A stretch of DNA of 64,000 bases from Enchytraeus crypticus (GCA_905160935.1 CAJHZI010000646.1:699501-763500); one strand, 5' to 3'. Shown: positions 43,000 through 57,117, counted from the first letter of the stretch. Translations and numbers: made by a program. The notes: generated by a model not told the origin, from the letters alone.

Positions 43000-45900
43000 A
43001 TTTGGAAGAATATTATTTGGCGTATGCACTACTATGAAGCTATAACAGTCAGACAGGTTTTAAGGCCATAAGTAAATTGGATGCGATTTAGCTTCCGATA
43101 CATTACCAGTACGAAATAATATTGGCATCATCTAGAGGAACAAATAATTATAGGGACTTCAAATCTGCCAGAACAATAACAAATCACGCGTTGAGAGATT
43201 TTGCTATCCAAGACTACATCGAGCAATATAGAATTAAAATCCAAGTAATTAAGATAAAATTTTCATTAATCTGTACAAATCAAATATGCGAAAACCAATT
43301 CAACGGTCAGCATTGACAAGAAGTTAGTTCAACAATCCTTAAGTCGTTTGTATCATCACATCGGGAGATCCAGAGTGGCCGCTGGAATTGTACCATATAG
43401 CATATCACAAATATATAAGAGTCATGGAGTGAGTCATGGAGTCATGTATAAGTTGATTGATTGATAAATTATTTCAAAGCAATAATCACAAAATCTGTCC
43501 TCGTTTCGAAATTAAAAGTTTTCCAAGAATTTTTTGTATTTTTAAATTAATAAGAATTGACTAGATCAGCAAGGATGTAAATGTAAATGCAGGCACCTGA
43601 AGATCAATGAAGGAAGTACAATTGTATATTTATAATTATATATTTATCTAAATTACTGCTGGCCACTAATAAAAGTAGGCTTCTACACTATATCACAGTC
43701 CTGAGTGTAGTATAGACCAGGGTTATTACGCCTTGGCCTTGACCAGCGGTTCTTGACTTTGGACTTGTAGGACCTGGTTATGGCCTTAGCCTTGGATTGG
43801 TTTTAGATCAAGACCCAGGTCTGAAATAAACTGAAATTAGGCCTTTTTTCAATCAACATATTTTCACAAATATAAAATACTACTAATTGTTAATGTTTCA
43901 GAAATAATAATAATAATTGTGCTACAGTAGAAATTCCCTTTAGTCTTTAAAATCGAGAACCAAATTGAAATGCTCTTGTTTTGCAAATATTACGGTAGTT
44001 TGTGAAACACGTACTTGTACAGTAGATCTGCGGCGCATCGTTTTATAACATCCGTATCAGTAGCTATAAAATAAATAGGCCTATTTAATAGTGCCCTCTT
44101 TACACCTTTCTATCTTTAATCTCTTAGACTAGAGACATGTCGGCCTCTGCAGTTCTGCATAAGCCGAATCTTTGTTAGGCGTCACTGACATCTCATTTCG
44201 AGCGAGCAAATGGTCTTCAAATCTTTATTGCGGGGGTAATTTAGTCCTATTTCTTATTCATTTGAAGTTCTGATCAAAAGTTTAAGAAATTTTGTATGTG
44301 ATAATTGTCATAGTACTGTGATTGTATGTAATAAAACTACGAGTTGGCTATATGAATGTAGCATGTTTGGATCCTTGGCCATGGCCTCGAACAAGATCTC
44401 TCTGGCTTTACCTGATCCATGGACTTGTCGGTCCAGGCCTTGTCCTTTGCTTTGGCCATGAAACTCATGACCTTGTCAATATCATTGGTATAGGCTTATT
44501 TTCCACCAAATAAATTTAGAATATTAAATTAAATTATACAATTATTTTCTTAAAACATTTCATTACCCTTTCTTTGTTCCAAGTTTAGAGGAACAAAACA
44601 CTTTAAGATGGTTTTAATGTATTTCTTATATCAATTATAGTCTGAATTTAAATTGTCACCTTTATTAATAACTGTTATTGCTGACGAGCGCGCATTTCTG
44701 TCTTCCAGAAATTTCTTGAAACATAATACCACAACATCTATGCTTCATACCGCGGTAATGAGATTTGACGACATTAAATATGACAACAAATATTTACTGC
44801 ATCTATAAATTTTTAATGCGATTGAATAACAACTTCTGCGTAAATGTAGTAAGTCCGAAAATATTCTTTTTAGTACAAATGTTGGCATTTTAAACCAACA
44901 ATTTTTCGCCTAGTAAACAACAGAACAGTCACCACTTCTCTAGTGACCATAATCTGTGCAGAAATTGAGCTCTAGAGTATATGACATGGCAAATTTTGAC
45001 AATATTCTAATTAGTAATTTAATATCATATAATTGTCGTGCTCTCGAATTAACGAGAAAATCTTTCTCTCGAGTAGATATGTCACATTTACTACATTATT
45101 ATATATTTTACGCATGCACTCATCAAAGAGTAAGAAACAATAGTAGAGATGCAATGATAACACCATAAGTTTCCATTTGCGTTTACAGTTAGTTATGTTA
45201 TGTACACGTTACTATGCTATTTCCATAAATTAAAAATTGTAAATTCAGATTACAAGAAAATGCTACTACGTTAATGATAATGAGAAAATATGTTGTTAGA
45301 ACGGAAGTGCTGTTTTTATTATTTAGGTCATTTCTTGCTACTGCTCCATGGTTGCAAGTAATCTTTGCCTTTGATAGCGCACTGACGGCAGTCAGCTATA
45401 ATTTAAGAATAACCTTCAATCATACTGAAGTTTTTTCATTGAAGATTGTCAAAGTTAGTCTTCCAATTCATGTATTAACCGAACCCGATGTTGCTTAGCT
45501 TCGTTTTTTGACACGCGACTTAACAATTGCAGTAAATCCCGCCCCCAATGTTTTACACGCATTAGCGTATAACTACATGTACAATAATAGCGCGACAATT
45601 AGACATCTTTTGCGAAAATTTGTCTAAATTGCACAAAGAATTTGTGTAAAATTATAAACATCAGGATAATTTATATATAGTTTGAATCTAATCTTGAATA
45701 TTTTCTCAATTCTTCATTATTCACGATTTATTTCATTTTCCTACAAATTACCTTTCATTAATTTACTAAATCAAAATAATTGTTACGTTCTATTTATTAA
45801 TTGTTTATATACATGTAAATTTAATTATAGTAAGTATAATTAATTCATAATTACTATAGTAACACGTCAGTAGTTTCGGTAGTTTTAATTCAATTTCACG

Positions 45901-46230
45901 ATTAACATGTGTCTGTGGAATATTTTGCTCTCCATTCTTCTCCCTACTGCCCTAGATTGTTCTGTTCAATGACAGGTTCAATATATAAATTTCTACCCAT
46001 TCGTTTTCGCCCATATTTTCGCGGCTATGAGGTCTATATCGAAAAATCAATTAAATCAAAAGCATGCACTTCCAAAGATTTTATGTTGAATTTAACTTAA
46101 AAAATGATGACTTTTGTCTGCTGATATAAGCTCAGGCATACTCATTTCTTATATGATACGCAGTATCGTATATGGTGCAGAGACTAGACATTACGAGCAG
46201 ATCCATCATGGGCAAACGTATAATATAATC
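43000..46230. other. Gene desert
   Basis: AT-rich. Two patches rich in CCTTGGCC/GGCCTTG words (43735-43830 and 44365-44480) share vocabulary, and a SINE-A tail scrap lies at about 44182-44215. No gene could be supported. Confidence 0.4.
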
Positions 46231-46234
46231 CAAA

Positions 46235-46440
46235 CGGGAACGCCTATTAGCGCAGTGGTAAAACACTAGCCTCCTGATCGAGAGGTCGAGAGTTCGAGGC
46301 TGCGTTGCGATATGGGGTTTTCTCTTCCAGTGGACGCATAAGACCCAGCTGTACCCAATTGGTAGGGTCAGACCGAAGGATAGCCAATTTCAAGTTTCCA
46401 TTTCCTATTTATAGAGGCCTACACATCCGTACCGACCCCG
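46235..46440 (+). mobile_element. SINE-C (third tRNA-derived SINE)
   Basis: A-box-like TTAGCGCAGTGGTAAAACAC and B-box-like GAGAGTTCGAGGCTG at tRNA spacing, then a body with CTGTACCCAATTGGTAGGGT. Single copy in the window. A true tRNA is unlikely: the head has no matching acceptor stem. Confidence 0.6.
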
Positions 46441-46449
46441 AAAATGACA

Positions 46450-48740
46450 AGTTAAAAATAACATTAAATATATACTACATAGATGACTTTTCAAATATCT
46501 CTATATATATAGATCGACAGGGAACTTCTAGAAATACTCAATGATGAATCCTAATTCCTAAGCTAAAGTGACTTGTGACAAATTCAAATATCATCATGGT
46601 GATCAGAATAGTGGTTGCTTAGCGCCTTTAACATTTTCAATCTAGTTTTATCATATAGCTAAGGATAATATCTGACAATGTATTCTATGACATAGTGTCT
46701 TATGTTATATGAAATAATGTCTGACAATACCCAAAATCGTATCGAAAAACCACATTAAATTTTATCTGAAAAATGTCATAATAAACATAATATATTCTCC
46801 GTAAACAAATGGTCGCAGACTCTGTCCGTTGGCGTAATGCTGCGATTAAGGAATAAGAATAAAGCGTTTGACTCTTAAATATGGCGCGATGTAAGGATCT
46901 TGTCATGCTGGAGACAAAGTGGGGGCATAAAGACAAGGTGAGGGCAGATAATGGCATCGTAAACTTTCTAAGTGTTAGTCAGAAGGGGTTCACCGCGGAA
47001 GTCGTTCGATTGTTTTCAGATTTTGTAGCCGACTCGCTCTGACGCTTTTCCACAATTCAGCGGATGCGAGAGATCGTAAACACAGCCGACGACGCATTGC
47101 TACGTTCAAATCTCAGATTACTTGTTTTAATACATGGCCTGCCGGCTTCTGATAAGCTATTGTAGAATTAATTGTAAATATAAATTTAAATCTCTGCATT
47201 TCTCAGGTTCCTTGCAAATTCAAGCTATTTTTCAATATTAATTTGTCTAATACACCTATTAGTCATCGCTTGATGAGTAATTAATATCTGCAAGTGGGTT
47301 CTATGAGTCGACTAAAGAAGCTATAAAGATCGTTAAGAAGTAAATATAAGTAAATACTTATTTGAAATAGTACTTCCAAAAGTTAACAATAAAGTTTTGA
47401 ATTTGACCAGTAATATCTGATGAGTTCAACTTATGATTCAATGTAGTGCTCCATGTTGAGATCATAGTCGACGAAAATTGAAATGTATTCCTTGAACATA
47501 TCATATTGCTTAGGTTTAATAAAGATCTGTTAGTAACGGTTATTTCTCTTGAGTAAAAATAAAAACAAATGACCATAGAGATGATACATAGAAGCAGACA
47601 GAACTACATGAAAAAGATATTATAATTTCGGAAGAAAATTTAATCTTTGAACTATATTTTTTTCCTTAAATTTTAATTAAGAACTCAATACGCCGGGAAG
47701 TCATGAAATTACTTCAACGGTAAAAAAATAATTTTAAAGAGAAGGCTGACTGCGTTCCATCTATTGCTGCACAATTTGCGCAGAAGGTGTGAGTTCAATT
47801 CTTGATCGAATCAACGTAGTTCTTAACTGAAACCTGTCGAGCAAGACTGAGCTACTAAGACATTCACATTTATGTAGTACATGCAGTATTTTGATTAAGT
47901 CGTAGTCTAAATATGTTTGCAGATTCATGAAAGCGCTAACATGGGCAGGGGCAAAATGGAAAATTATCTGAAATTAGAGAAATGCTCTTTGAAAGGAAAA
48001 TAATAAATTAGGCATTATGGCTATTTAAAACCGTTAATTAAAGGAATAACAGTTACAACGGTCTAGGATTTTGTACAAATGTTATTGTTTTACTCAAATT
48101 TGAGTCTATTTATTCAGAGTTAGAATGGATATTTAAAGAAAGTAACTTACGGATTAGATGATTGAATGCCAAAACCACTGATAATGGATAAATTGATGAT
48201 AATCCTTTGTGACTCATCATCCTTGACAATTTGTCATAGGGTCATAGAAAATACCGATAAATTTCACTATAAATTATAATATACAACTAGAATCTACAAC
48301 AGTCAAAATGACAATGATTAAATCATTCTACTCAATATTAAGCGTAATGGTCGATGAAGGGACGATATCTTCTAATAGGCCTACAATGAGTTAAATAGGC
48401 ATGATACGGAAAAATTCCTTTACCTTCTTCTCTATTCATGTTCGTCAACTATTGAGAGCAAGCTAGGATATTGTTGAACCTGGCAGAAAGTTTTGAGAAG
48501 AAAGAAAAAACAGATCAATTAACAGCGTTTCATCATGAAACTATATAATATATCAATCTAAATGCACAATTATGGAGGTTTCTCTAAAGGATGTTTTATA
48601 CGTATATGTATGTGAATTGTTATAGGAGTGTCCATGTGTGCGTGGCCAATCTCTGATTGATTGACCTGTTTTTACATTTATTTTTCTACTTGAATAATTA
48701 TGATTATCATTCAGTTAGTTTAATTTTATCATTTTTGATC
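46450..48740. other. No feature recognised
   Basis: AT-rich intergenic DNA. A B-box-like GTGAGTTCAATTC near 47790 is too weak to call. Confidence 0.4.
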
Positions 48741-48744
48741 ACCG

Positions 48745-48878
48745 GATTTCATATAGGACCTTACTTCTCCTCAGCACATTTCTTTTGCAGATTGGTCTGG
48801 GTGAATTGATCTTTAGTGATGTGTGCTGTTGGGGACGTCCCTGACATCATCCCTGGATGAGGAAACGGACGTTAAACC

Positions 48879-48913
<35 letters not shown>

Positions 48914-48915
48914 CA
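48745..48915 (+). mobile_element. L2-like LINE 3' end
   Basis: Ends GGGGACGTCCCTGACATCAT, CCCTGGATGAGGAAACGGAC, GTTAAACC and a (TTATTA)n tail. It is the cleanest 3' end of the family and the reference for the SINE-A tail comparison. Confidence 0.8.
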
Positions 48916-49194
48916 TTAATTATATTAAATTATTTTATTTTATTTTCAAGAAACATTTTGCACACTGGCCTCTGTACATGGCTTAGGCGTATTATCTCAC
49001 GAAAGATAATTATTTCCAGAGATGTGTGGACTCTGTCTCGGGCTCCGAATCGAAATAAAAGCTTGAGTAATCGGACTGGAACTGACTGAGAACTCAAACT
49101 GGAGACCTGAGGACTCCATCAATTCTCTGAATCTTTATAGAGATATTAAAACAAGTTATGCCATAACAAAATAATATCTTTTACAAATACTAAG

Positions 49195-49250
49195 CATAGG
49201 CTATCATAATACATAGGCTATCATAATACATAGGCTATCATAATATGCCG
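49195..49250. repeat. 17-bp repeat, three copies
   Basis: ATAGGCTATCATAATAC three times in tandem. Confidence 0.9.
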
Positions 49251-50004
49251 AAAAATGTTGTACGCTTAACTGTATTCCAGCCATTTCCACCGCTTTTCAC
49301 AGTTCCAAAGTATATGTGCATGTAAGTCTAATTTACTAAATACATGTAATGTAGGCCCTATATATGCTCATTTACTGCATATCGCGGATTAATTTTCCAG
49401 CAAACAATACAAGAGCGCAATTATTATGAAAGATATTTCATAATTCGTTTCTAATTCCAATCGAGCAGTAAATTGTATTATACATGTATAATACAGCTGC
49501 TATATGATATGAACTTCACTCGAGAAGTATCTTCACTAATATCGCCGATCCTGTCGTGTTACGTTATATTGCATCAGCCTGCCTTTCACTGTGAGCTCTT
49601 GTTACTCCACTGCTTTGATTGAGTTTAGTTGACTGTCTAAAATAACAATGCTGCTTTAATTATAATAACTATACTAAATCAGCTTCTGTAAGTAACTGCA
49701 ACCATTTTCTGAATGAAAGTATCCATTTCTGTATTGAGAATTAGGATTTAGCCTCCCAAAGATGTTGAAGCATTTTTAGATAACCTTCATTTCGGGGTTT
49801 TAGGGTTGACCCGGACTCTAGAGATTTCAGCAACATTAATTGTTCAGAGTAAGGTAACAATTATAATCATTACATTCCGAAATTGTAGTGAGAGCACAAA
49901 TAGTTAGAGGACAAATAGTAAGAAGATAAATTTTAAAGTAAGATGTCACTTTTATTTTACCTATCATGCAGTGTGACTACTGAAATTGGAGATATATTTC
50001 GCAA

Positions 50005-50385
50005 AACATGCACATATGTACGTATGTATGTATATGTGCGTATGTGTGTATAATTGTCATGTATATGTGTGTATATGTGTATACGTATGTATATAAGGAA
50101 TGCATGTATGTATGTATGTATGTATGTATGTATGCAGGTATGTATGTATGTATGTATGTATATACTTGTAAGTATTTGAGTATATGTGTATGTATATCAT
50201 ATTATATGTATGTGTATATGTATATGTATATGTATGTGTGTATGTGCATATGTGTGAGTGAGTGTATGCATGTATGTGTGCATGTATGTGTGCATGTATG
50301 TGTGCATACGTGGGTGTATGTATGTGTATGTATGCATAGTTGTATACTGTATGTAAGTTTATAGGTGGGATACTTATGTGTGTGT
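50005..50385. repeat. (TATG)n/(TG)n microsatellite
   Basis: Long TATG, TGTA and TG tracts. The 118-residue open frame across it is repeat read-through. Confidence 0.92.
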
Positions 50386-50829
50386 GTGGTATGTTGGTGA
50401 GTGTTTAGTTTTTCTTATGTTCTTCTTTTGAAGCCTATCAACTTGTCAAGGTTTGTATCTTTTTTCCCTTTACGGTCTCTATGTATTGAAGTATGAAATT
50501 ACGTCTAAAACCATAGAATAAAGAAAAACCTTATTTTAAAGATCTTTGTCTAAAACTGGTGTTACAAGTCTTTGTGACTTCTTTAACCAGTATAATATTG
50601 TTAAGTTAAGTTAAATGGGTCATAACTCTTACAATTAGTACAATTGTACATGGATTTGCATTAATATCGCTTTGCGGAATAATATCTCCCCCATCAAAAT
50701 AATCACAACTGTTACTAAAGAAATAGCCAAAATTGACGAAACTACTATGTTTTCCCTGAGAGGATGTTGTTTTCTGTTCACTTTATTCAGATTGATGCTA
50801 AATTGATCATTCAATTAATCAATTCAGCT

Positions 50830-50942
50830 ATCAGTTAGCAATAATCAGTCTACCAGTTAGTCTATCTGTCTGTCAGTTAGTCTATCTGTCTGCCAGTTAG
50901 CAATAATCAGTCTACCAGTTAGTCTATCTGTCTGTCAGTTAG
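50830..50942. repeat. Tandem duplication, about 63 bp
   Basis: CAGTTAGCAATAATCAGTCT and the following CAGTTAGTCTATCTGTCTG occur twice in a row. Confidence 0.8.
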
Positions 50943-51296
50943 GCGTGAGGCAGTTAGTACATCAGTAAATAGTCAATCAATACATAAATCCATCAAACAA
51001 ACATATAATAATAATTAATTATTCAATTATAAAAAGGGTTAAATTGGCCTGATCAATATAAGTCTTCCATTCTTTATCAAATTAGTCAATTTCCAATCCA
51101 TCAGTCAATCAAGTGATGGATCAACAAATTTATCTAGCAATCGATCAATCAATATTGCTGTTAATCAGTGAATTCTTTAAAGATATCGGTGCCTCTGATG
51201 TTAGATGTAAGTCAAAAATTAATCTCACATTTGAGATGTCAAGTATCTCAAACAATGTTCACATATGAAAAATAGAACTGAAACAGCTGTAAAGTC

Positions 51297-51410
51297 AATG
51301 TTAACGCAAGTTTCACCTCTCGAAATCTATATCAGTGACGGGCGAGCCCAAACTTTGAACCCCGCAAAATCCGCGATCGGATATCCTACCGATATCGCCA
51401 TTGGCTGAAG
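51297..51410 (-). mobile_element. SINE-A copy, diverged
   Basis: Plus-strand ATCAGTGACGGGCGAGCCCA, ACTTTGAACCCCGC and ACCGATATCGCCATTGGCTG mirror SINE-A. Confidence 0.75.
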
Positions 51411-51587
51411 ATAACGGCGTAAAACAATGTATATCCATGTCTTAAGACTGATCTACTTATAAGTAACAGTAACAAACAGTAATATCCCGTAAAACACTCG
51501 AGATATTTAATAAATGTCTTTATTAACAGAAATTAACTCCTACATGAAATTATTTGAGACTACTTCTAAATAATCGCTGGTATTCAG

Positions 51588-51766
51588 CAGGATTACAAGA
51601 CGTACAGAGTGGAACAGCCTGCGACGACGAAGCTAATCCTCTACATAGAATTCTGTTCCACAGGAGTAAGTTGAATACACTAAGGTCGTGTTATCAATAC
51701 GTGAACGGAACACCAGTTAAGTCTCCTCGTGATCTAGCTGACAACAGATTGTTAGATATACTTTAG
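51588..51766 (+). CDS. Possible terminal exon, function unknown
   Basis: After TATTCAGCAG, 59 open codons: GLQDVQSGTACDDEANPLHR, LNTLRSCYQYVNGTPVKSPR, then DLADNRLLDIL and TAG. The codon use looks coding and the charged, Leu-rich end is protein-like, but no family is recognised and no partner exon was found. Confidence 0.25.
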
Positions 51767-51904
51767 TTTTCTTATGAAGCACTTTGGTTATCAGCCAATA
51801 ATGCAAATTTGTTCATCCATACTTCGAGTTTTCTTACAGGGGCAAAGCCAAGGCTAAAATTTCTTCTCAAGTTTTATATTTGTCATGACAACAATTATAA
51901 TTAT

Positions 51905-52310
51905 TAAATTATGAAGTTGTTAGTTCCCCGTGTTGTGCTCGAGTGTGGTTGGACCACTGCAGAATAGGGCACCCGCAAACAATCTGCCGCGTGTACGTAA
52001 GAGGCGATAAGTCAGGAGCTGAGGATGGCAAGAAGAGACCCACCTCACCAGGAAATATTTCCCCCAGGATTAAATAGTAACTAATCCATCTAACTGAGGA
52101 AGGCAACGGGAAACCACCCCAGAAGCCATAATTTTCCCAAGCTGTAGGCTACATAAGGTATGGATAAGACATAGACTTTGTGAAAGGATTAACTTGTTGA
52201 TCTGAGGAATGCTCTTATGGAGCGAGAAAGCAGACTTTAAGTATGAATATGTACCTTGAACCTGCCACTTGGCAATGCACTGAAGAGAGAGAAAGAGAGT
52301 TGCTAGAAAA
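51905..52310 (+). mobile_element. SINE-B, full-length-looking copy
   Basis: Head GTGTGGTTGGACCACTGCAG, then ACGTAAGAGGCGATAAGTCA, GGAAGGCAACGGGAAACCAC, AGAAGCCATAATTTTCCCAA, and a 3' end TGTACCTTGAACCTGCCACT, TGGCAATGCACTGAAGAGAG. About 400 bases, no coding. The last 40 bases match the 3' end of the RTE-like LINE (54375-54420). Confidence 0.8.
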
Positions 52311-52394
52311 AGCTAGTATAGAAACAAATACTAAATTGAACCGCTAATCAATATCTAAAACAGAAAAACTACACTGATTAATTGTATCGACTCT

Positions 52395-52398
52395 CCCC

Positions 52399-52436
<38 letters not shown>

Positions 52437-52480
52437 GCTATTCGTGTTCTGTCTAGTGGCAGGTCCACATTCACAGTGGC
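52395..52480. repeat. (CT)n with LINE-like tail
   Basis: Pure CT tract followed by TCTAGTGGCAGGTCCAC, a short minus-strand scrap of the RTE/SINE-B 3' end. The bases from 52481 to 53574 show nothing recognisable. Confidence 0.65.
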
Positions 52481-53574
52481 AGGTACACAAAAAATATTCC
52501 TAGGAAAGTCTGCTTCACTCTGAAAAAAAGAACACTTCTTAATCAACAGGTCGGTCTAACTAAAATGAGAAAAATCAGTTTTAAATGTTTTCAAGCTCAT
52601 TCAGGCTATTATCAAATTATATGCATTTATTAAATTTAGAAATGCCTTAGATCTCGATCATGTGTTACAATTGTTCAAGACCAGCATCACAGTGTCATAC
52701 TCCTGATTGTTACTGGCACTGGGTGCGAGACAAAACACAGGTAGTACGAAAGAGCTTAAGTAGTCTATCTACATATAGATTCTGAAAGAGTAGCTGCAGT
52801 TAGGTCTATCGTTTCCATTTGTAGATAGTTCGGAAGATTTAGTAACAAACCACTGCCACAAATGAATCATCAACTTGACCTTAAATCTTCGTAAAATCTT
52901 GATTTCATTTCAGAACAACTTGATAAGGTTCTAGGTTTTTCAACATCTTACCTGGACCGTCAGTTACTGGGAGGTCCTATCGAGGGAGGAAGCAGACGTT
53001 AATTTCAGCCTTTAACTATCCATCTGTCCACTGGAACAAGAAATAAGATACAATTTTGTTACAATTTATTAAAGTAGGTGAAAATTAACGAATCAGGGTG
53101 ATTTAGTTATTAACAATAGACTATATTAGGCCTACTGATGTAAAACCGGAAGAAAAGTTTCGTAAAATAACATTGAAGGATATTGACAATTCTGACTATT
53201 TGGACTACAAAGTTGTAAAAAATAAATATGCACTCCAAAAAGGATTCACCAGCTTTGACTCGGTTTAGGTTTTGGTCATATTTTGAAAGTCTGGTTTTAA
53301 ACACTGAATAGGTAAATTTTGGTTTAAATAATTATCTATTTAGTAAGAATTTTAGTTCCATTGAGTTTTATTTTTTGATGAAAAGGAATATCTTAATGTT
53401 GTATCTGTAGGTGATACTTGTTTGTCGTCTGTTTTCGTTGTTGTTAACTGCCATGACTTTGGTGAAAAAAGGTTATTTGTCAACTATAGGTAGTGTATCC
53501 ATTACATGATTACGCTACAACTACACTTAAAATACGCTAATATCTTTGTTTTTGAAACAACATGTTAAATTAAT

Positions 53575-54425
53575 ATTAGTTATTCTAGAATCCCTGGAAA
53601 AGAAGACTTGGAAGAAGAAATAAAAGTAGGAGGGAATTTGTTACAAGATGTACGATTTGCAGATGACCAAGCAATGGTAGCGGGCAGCGAGATTGGATTG
53701 CAGAAGATAATGGATAGGCTGAATGATACGGCCCTAAGATATGACACGAAGATTAATATAAAAAAGACCAAGGTTATGAGAGTGTGCAATAATAAAGGTG
53801 AAGTTAATATCACAATAAATGGTACGAAATTGGAACAGGTAAGGAGTTTCAAATATTTGGGTCATACTAGAACCGATGATGGGAAATGTGAGACAGAAAT
53901 ATGCAGTAGGACTGCACAAGCAAAAGCGGCCTTTGGTAGTAGAAAAGAACTATTAACAACAAGTTTAAAAAAGACACAAAGATATAGATAGTGAAAACTT
54001 TGGTTTGGACCACTCTATTGTACGGATGTGAAACATGGACCTTAAGGAAGGAAGATATTAGGAAACTGGAGGCATTGGAAATGTGGATTTGGAGAAGAAT
54101 GGAGAGGATTAGCTGGACTCAAAAGGTTACAAATGAGGAAGTCTTGGAGAGAGTTGGCACAGATAGACAGTTAATAAATGTATTAAGAAATAGGAAGAAG
54201 AGATGGATAGGACACATTCTAAGGGGGGGGGGAGGTCTATTAAAAGAGGTCATAGAAGGTAGAACGGAAGGAAAAAGAGGCAGGGGCAGGCCGCGATTAG
54301 GTATGTTAGATGATTTAAAGACCCACTCATATGTGGAAATGAAGAGGAAGGCGGAAGACAGAGAAGAGTGAAGGCGTTATGTACCATGGACCTGCCAGTA
54401 GGCAGTGCACTAAGAGAGAGAGATT
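53575..54425 (+). mobile_element. RTE-like LINE, RT C-terminal part and 3' end
   Basis: 5'-truncated copy. First frame 53608-53991: catalytic FADDQAMVAGSE, then KINIKKTKVMRVCNN and FKYLGHTRTDDGKC. Second frame 53991-54371: LLYGCETWTLRKEDIRKLEA, KKRWIGHILRGGG, GKRGRGRPRLGMLDDL. The two are separated by one frameshift near 53985. The end reads TATGTACCATGGACCTGCCA, GTAGGCAGTGCACTAAGAGA and GA repeats. It is the best reference for at least four other 3' ends here. Confidence 0.88.
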
Positions 54426-54429
54426 CTAG

Positions 54430-57117
54430 AATCATATGCTAATCGTCTATCCTGATTTATTTTTATGTCGTAAACTTAATCATCTGTTAAATAATTATCG
54501 ACACATAAATAACGATCACCTAACACAAATAAGTACATATACTATCCACATATAGAACATGTAGCTTAATTTCTTCTGACTTCATTGTTGAGAATAGAGT
54601 GCAATAAGTCTCTCGAATTACTACTAATTCGTTGGAAACGCACCATCTATACTCAGCTCAGTCCACATTTATAAGCCACGCATATGTCATTAAACCAGGC
54701 ATTCGGTTGGTGAGCGCCTAGGCTCCAGAAGTTGCTACAGAAATTTAAAATAAAATGAAAGTCTATTCGTAGCCTGACTCAAGCTAAACTTGGGATTTAA
54801 GGGAAGATGATAATGATAAGTCATTAAACTACATGGTTTGTTCTATAAACAGCTAAGTTAGTAAGACGGTTTAAATCTTCTAACCTAGAGCTTTCTTGTC
54901 TTGAGCGCCAGTCAGTGATATCACAAAAGTTCCCTTGTTTATAATCTATAAAACGGAAAATATGTCATCTTCACGTACTAAGGAGGGAGGTCTTAGTGGC
55001 TGAATGATCAAAACTCAAGTAATTTAAGCAGAAGGTTTGTTCTGAACACAGAGTTCAATATTTAGTCCATACGTAGGTCGATAGTAACTAAGGAGTCATC
55101 CAGTCACACAAGGTCATTGCACCCAGATAAATCACCACTATTATCATCGACAGCTCTCCTATCAGTATGAAACCAAAGCCAAGCCAAGAAGCAAAAAAGC
55201 AATTTTTAATATATATACAGAAATAATTCGTCAACGGGTGGCCTAAAGTTGAAAGCAATTAGCAGTAGTGAAGTGGCAGCACATTTAAGTAAAAATTTGT
55301 AACGTTATCGGTGAACGACGGTGATCCTATCGAATTTATGAACCGGTGACTTTAGAAAATTGCAATCGTTTGGTATCGTCGTTCAGATGTTGTTCAGCTT
55401 CTACGTTAGTGACATTGTGATAGTGTTATAAATTATGCTAACGCGTTGAATTCACATAATTTTAGAATGACAAAAAGCATTAACGCGTTTTAATTTCCAC
55501 TGTTGTAGAATAAAAAACCGTTAACGTGTTTTAATACAAATTGTTGTATGATGAGCAAAAACTTAATGCGTTTTTATGCATTTTCTTGAAAAACAATTAA
55601 ACACGTTAGCAAGTTTTTATTCACAGATCTCAATGCATTTCTATATAGATGTAGGCCTACATAATCAGAATCGTGCTTAGTCAGCTGGCAATCATACTTA
55701 AGACAGAGACATTGAATAGAGACATAAAGTTCCAATGATACTTCAAGACATATACCCGACGTACTATCATAAGCTACGTCTTATAACATAACTCATCATT
55801 ATCATCATCATCACTTCAATCCCAGTTTAAAAATGGTTGAGATACAAATAAACTTTAGACTTTTTGGACGTCATAACTACTTCCTATAAATAAACTATGT
55901 TAAAATACTTTTCCTAAATTTCATACGTTTTCATCAGAGCCGGGCGAGTTTCGTAACTAGAACTTATACATTATGACTGACAGTCTAGATGTCTAAACAG
56001 TGTGCCGTCCAACGCAGTCAAATACATGAGAATGTGTAAACATTTAACAAATTCTATGACTTTAATATTAGAGTAATAAAACTTTAGTGAAAGTGTTAAA
56101 AATCAATATTAAAATAATTATCCATTATTACAATTTATAATTTCCATGCACTCCATACTTCCGCAGATACAATTTTGTTTCACACAATTCATTCATATTT
56201 AAATTAAACAGTTCATTTACAAATTAAACTACCTCGGATAAACATCAGACCCACAACTTCAGTTAGTAACGTAAGAGACTTATCCACTCCTCCATCAGAC
56301 TAATGAAGTTGCAATTATACAAAATTAGCACTGCCTCGAACACTTAACAAAATAGTCTGTATGAAAACAGTCGTGACAGTGCTTTCAATTATAAGTAATA
56401 AAGTCATTTTTCAGTACAGAACTTAATGGTATTCACTGAGTATTTCACATTATAATATCAGAAATTTTTAACAAAAATCTTACATTTAAATCAACAAATT
56501 AACACACACACTGTGCATGCGTACATGGTTTATCCTGCAAAAGAATTCCTATAATAAATGCATACGGAACCATTATTTTCGTATTTATGGCGACTTTATC
56601 TATAGCGAAATGTGCAGCAAATCATGACATTATCTATGAATAAGGAATGGACTTATAACTTTAATGAAATTCAATTTAGTAATATAATCAAATTGATCAG
56701 ATATTTTAAAATATATTTTGCAACAACATATTATGCAGAAAAAACTAAATTGTTACTATAAAAACAAGCATAATCACAGCTAGATGCTATCTCTCAGGAA
56801 CAAGAACAACTATAGCGTATTACGACAATGAACTCTATATTGTGAGGAACATACATGTATTTTTCAGAATTTTACATGTCTTCATGAATACAATTACAAA
56901 AACATCACAAAAAATTATCTATATAAATCAATCGCCTCAGACAGACACCAAATAATTAAACAGTTCACTGATAATTATAGTTTAACAGATTGTCCTAGAT
57001 ATTAATTTCTCGTCCTTCATCAAACGGGTTTATCAGAATGCGACTCCGAAAGCGAATTTCAAACGAAGTTGTTAGGCAGACAAGACAGTTGAGATGAGTC
57101 GGTAAAGATGAATAAGT
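54430..57117. other. Intergenic, mostly featureless
   Basis: Downstream of the DCUN1D gene. At 55435-55625 four loose 43-base units share TTAACGCGTTTTAAT. Nothing else recognised. Confidence 0.4.
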
